A stretch of DNA of 5,796 nt from UBA9547 sp044349205 (GTDB lineage: Bacteria; Bacteroidota; Bacteroidia; Cytophagales; UBA9547): positions 1 to 5,796 of the forward strand of contig JBIKRJ010000155.1 in assembly GCA_044349205.1 (NCBI GenBank), written 5' to 3'. Numbering within the stretch: position 1 is the first letter of the stretch; every line of letters starts with the position of its first letter. Shown piece after piece: positions 5,403-5,796 of this stretch. The position numbers and the translations under genes are program-made. Below the pieces are notes generated by a model. It did no database searches. It saw only the letters and a program-made list of their open reading frames with translations, and had not been told where the DNA came from.

Positions 5403-5796
5403 CGCATTGCACTCTTATTTTCAAAAGCAAACCCATGCCGCACCACTGGCATTGTTTCGGTTTGCTTTTGGTTTCATGTTGTGTTGGGGCATAGTTCGTT
5501 TTTGGCTCAATGGATGGATAGACCTTCTATACATTCAACCCAAGTATTTTTTTTCTTACTACGGTTTTGAGTTTGTGAGGCCATTGGGCTACTACACCTA
5601 TTTGCTTTTTACAGTATGTGGTCTTTCAGCATTGATGGTGGCTTTTGGTTTTTTATATCGATTAGCCACCATAGTACTTTTTTTAAGCTTTACCTACATA
5701 GAACTTATCGACAAGAGTACTTATTTGAACCATTACTATTTTGTGAGTTTACTTTGTTTAGTACTCATTTTTCTACCTGCCCATGTCATGTTTTCG
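5395..5796 (+). CDS. HTTM-domain (gamma-carboxylase-like) membrane protein, 3' end outside window
   Basis: The first 134 residues of an integral membrane protein are present; the frame is still open at the window edge. It matches the HTTM domain shared with vitamin K-dependent gamma-glutamyl carboxylase. Hydrophobic segments lie near residues 17-36, 66-86, 90-105 and 114-128. IDKSTYLNHYYFVSLL (105-120) lines up with DKTSWNNHSYLYGLL of human GGCX as I remember it, keeping the D-K and N-H residues (H113). The PLG near residue 63 and LYRLATI (87-93) also fit. Bacterial HTTM proteins of this type have no settled reaction; full-length members are usually over 400 residues. The start is a GTG at 5395 that overlaps the imelysin stop (5400-5402) by 8 nt, so translation is probably coupled. 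I saw no better upstream start. Confidence 0.9.
   Translation, partial: MTNALHSYFQKQTHAAPLALFRFAFGFMLCWGIVRFWLNGWIDLLYIQPKYFFSYYGFEFVRPLGYYTYLLFTVCGLSALMVAFGFLYRLATIVLFLSFTYIELIDKSTYLNHYYFVSLLCLVLIFLPAHVMFS

Overview
The window looks like an AT-rich chromosomal segment of a Bacteroidota bacterium. The evidence is a DUF4856 lipoprotein, an imelysin-like lipoprotein and an HTTM membrane protein in a row, A-rich upstream regions without strong Shine-Dalgarno sequences, and a TAnnTTTG-type -7 element. I cannot name a genus from the sequence alone.

Minus strand, 442-2079: a complete three-gene toxin-antitoxin locus transcribed hipB, hipS, hipT. The HipA function is split in two. A 109-residue protein carries only the N-terminal HipA subdomain (HipS type). 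A separate 335-residue HipA-like Ser/Thr kinase (HipT type) carries an S-I-S pair in its Gly-rich loop, the same arrangement as the HipBST system described in enteropathogenic E. coli. Upstream of hipB are three copies of a dyad operator spaced exactly 61 bp apart. The proximal one overlaps the hipB start region, which suggests autorepression.

Gene-free region, 2080-3020: it holds the hipB control region, then a patch of repeats. Two identical 94-bp A segments and two identical 63-bp B segments with strong hairpins form a duplicated A-B unit; in the first copy A and B are separated by an extra 101 bp bounded by a 7-bp repeat. A perfect 16-bp-stem terminator on the plus strand follows, with no plus-strand gene upstream of it. 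A Fur-box-like dyad lies just ahead of the next operon.

Plus strand, 3021-5796: a compact operon encodes a DUF4856 lipoprotein, an imelysin/EfeO-like lipoprotein and the first 134 residues of an HTTM (vitamin K-dependent gamma-carboxylase-like) membrane protein, which runs off the window. Imelysin-family proteins and the Fur-like dyad suggest a cell-envelope iron-related function; a TonB-dependent receptor often lies nearby in related loci, as I recall, but none is in view. The first 441 bases hold no gene I can support.
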